A stretch of 20,713 nt of DNA, from contig JASEFB010000027.1 of NCBI GenBank assembly GCA_030019325.1, positions 1 through 20,713 of the forward strand, read 5' to 3'. This DNA is from an archaeon. Lineage in GTDB: Archaea; Halobacteriota; Syntropharchaeia; Alkanophagales; Methanospirareceae. The position numbers and the translations under genes are program-made. This document shows, one piece after another, positions 20,659 through 20,713 of this stretch (position 1 is the stretch's first letter; each line of letters opens with the position of its first letter). Below the pieces are notes generated by a model. The model saw nothing but the letters and a program-made list of their open reading frames with translations. It ran no database searches and was not told the origin of the DNA.

Positions 20659-20713
20659 CAAAATTGGTAGTATTGGGGTTTGGGATTTGTTTGGTAGTGT
20701 GGGGCTCTGCCCC
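20659..20713 (-). repeat. Double-hairpin composite repeat, copy G (cut by window edge)
   Basis: Bases 20659-20713 are the exact inverted copy of 1083-1137. They comprise the flank CAAAATTGGTAGTATTGGGG, GTTTGGGATTTGTTTGGTAG and the hairpin stem GGGGCTCTGCCCC. The AAGCCC hairpin would lie beyond the window. Confidence 0.85.

Overview
The window is archaeal chromosome from a euryarchaeon with methanogen-type metabolism. The evidence is an archaeal ribosomal-protein/RNA-polymerase operon (S13, S4, S11, RNAP subunit D), a Cbf5-type pseudouridine synthase, an MCM helicase, the F420-biosynthesis gene cofH, a methanogenesis-marker-2 (AIR-synthase-like) gene, an HdrA-like iron-sulfur protein, a PGF-CTERM (archaeosortase A) protein and a tRNA with a small canonical-position intron. 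The mixture fits Methanomicrobia and relatives, possibly an ANME-1/Methanophagales-like lineage. That placement is inference from gene content and repeat style and is not shown by any single marker.

Layout. Bases 3805 to 1 (minus strand) are one tightly packed operon: a GNAT acetyltransferase, cbf5, an intron-containing tRNA-Ser(GGA) whose 5' end overlaps the cbf5 stop, S13, S4, S11 and the start of RNAP subunit D (cut by the window edge). The gaps on both sides of S11 are filled with hairpin repeats. Bases 3863 to 9063 (plus strand) are an AT-richer accessory block of secreted and membrane proteins. It holds a PGF-CTERM protein, a C-terminally anchored protein with a leaderless-type promoter, a gene split by an in-frame TGA, a 30-codon membrane peptide, a decayed gene and a six-TM protein with a damaged 5' end. 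Bases 9126 to 10377 (minus) are a secreted PepSY-like protein followed by a membrane-anchored winged-helix regulator. Bases 10682 to 13628 (minus) are an operon of a HAD-like protein, methanogenesis marker 2 and cofH. It diverges from mcm (13741-15846, plus). Next come an HdrA-like multi-cluster ferredoxin and a TorD-family chaperone (16030-18838), and finally tRNA-Cys directly followed by cysS (19144-20566).

What stands out is the repeat load. A double-hairpin repeat, AAGCCC/GGGCTT or AAACCC/GGGTTT followed by a GGGGC...GCCCC hairpin, occurs seven times, in both orientations and in two stem-covarying subfamilies. Two copies lie inside the HdrA-like and TorD genes in the same reading frame, each giving a peptide of the form KPLQGFRGQRG-[G/E]-APL. 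Two further copies are nested in a larger palindrome upstream of tRNA-Cys. A different large palindrome appears to be inserted in frame in the RNAP subunit D gene at the left edge. A 55-bp exact inverted repeat links the S11-S4 gap with the right end of the window. Together these suggest a genome populated by small structured, partly protein-coding repeats. Both tRNA genes are also intimately fused to protein genes (cbf5, S13 and cysS), so tRNA processing should shape those mRNAs.
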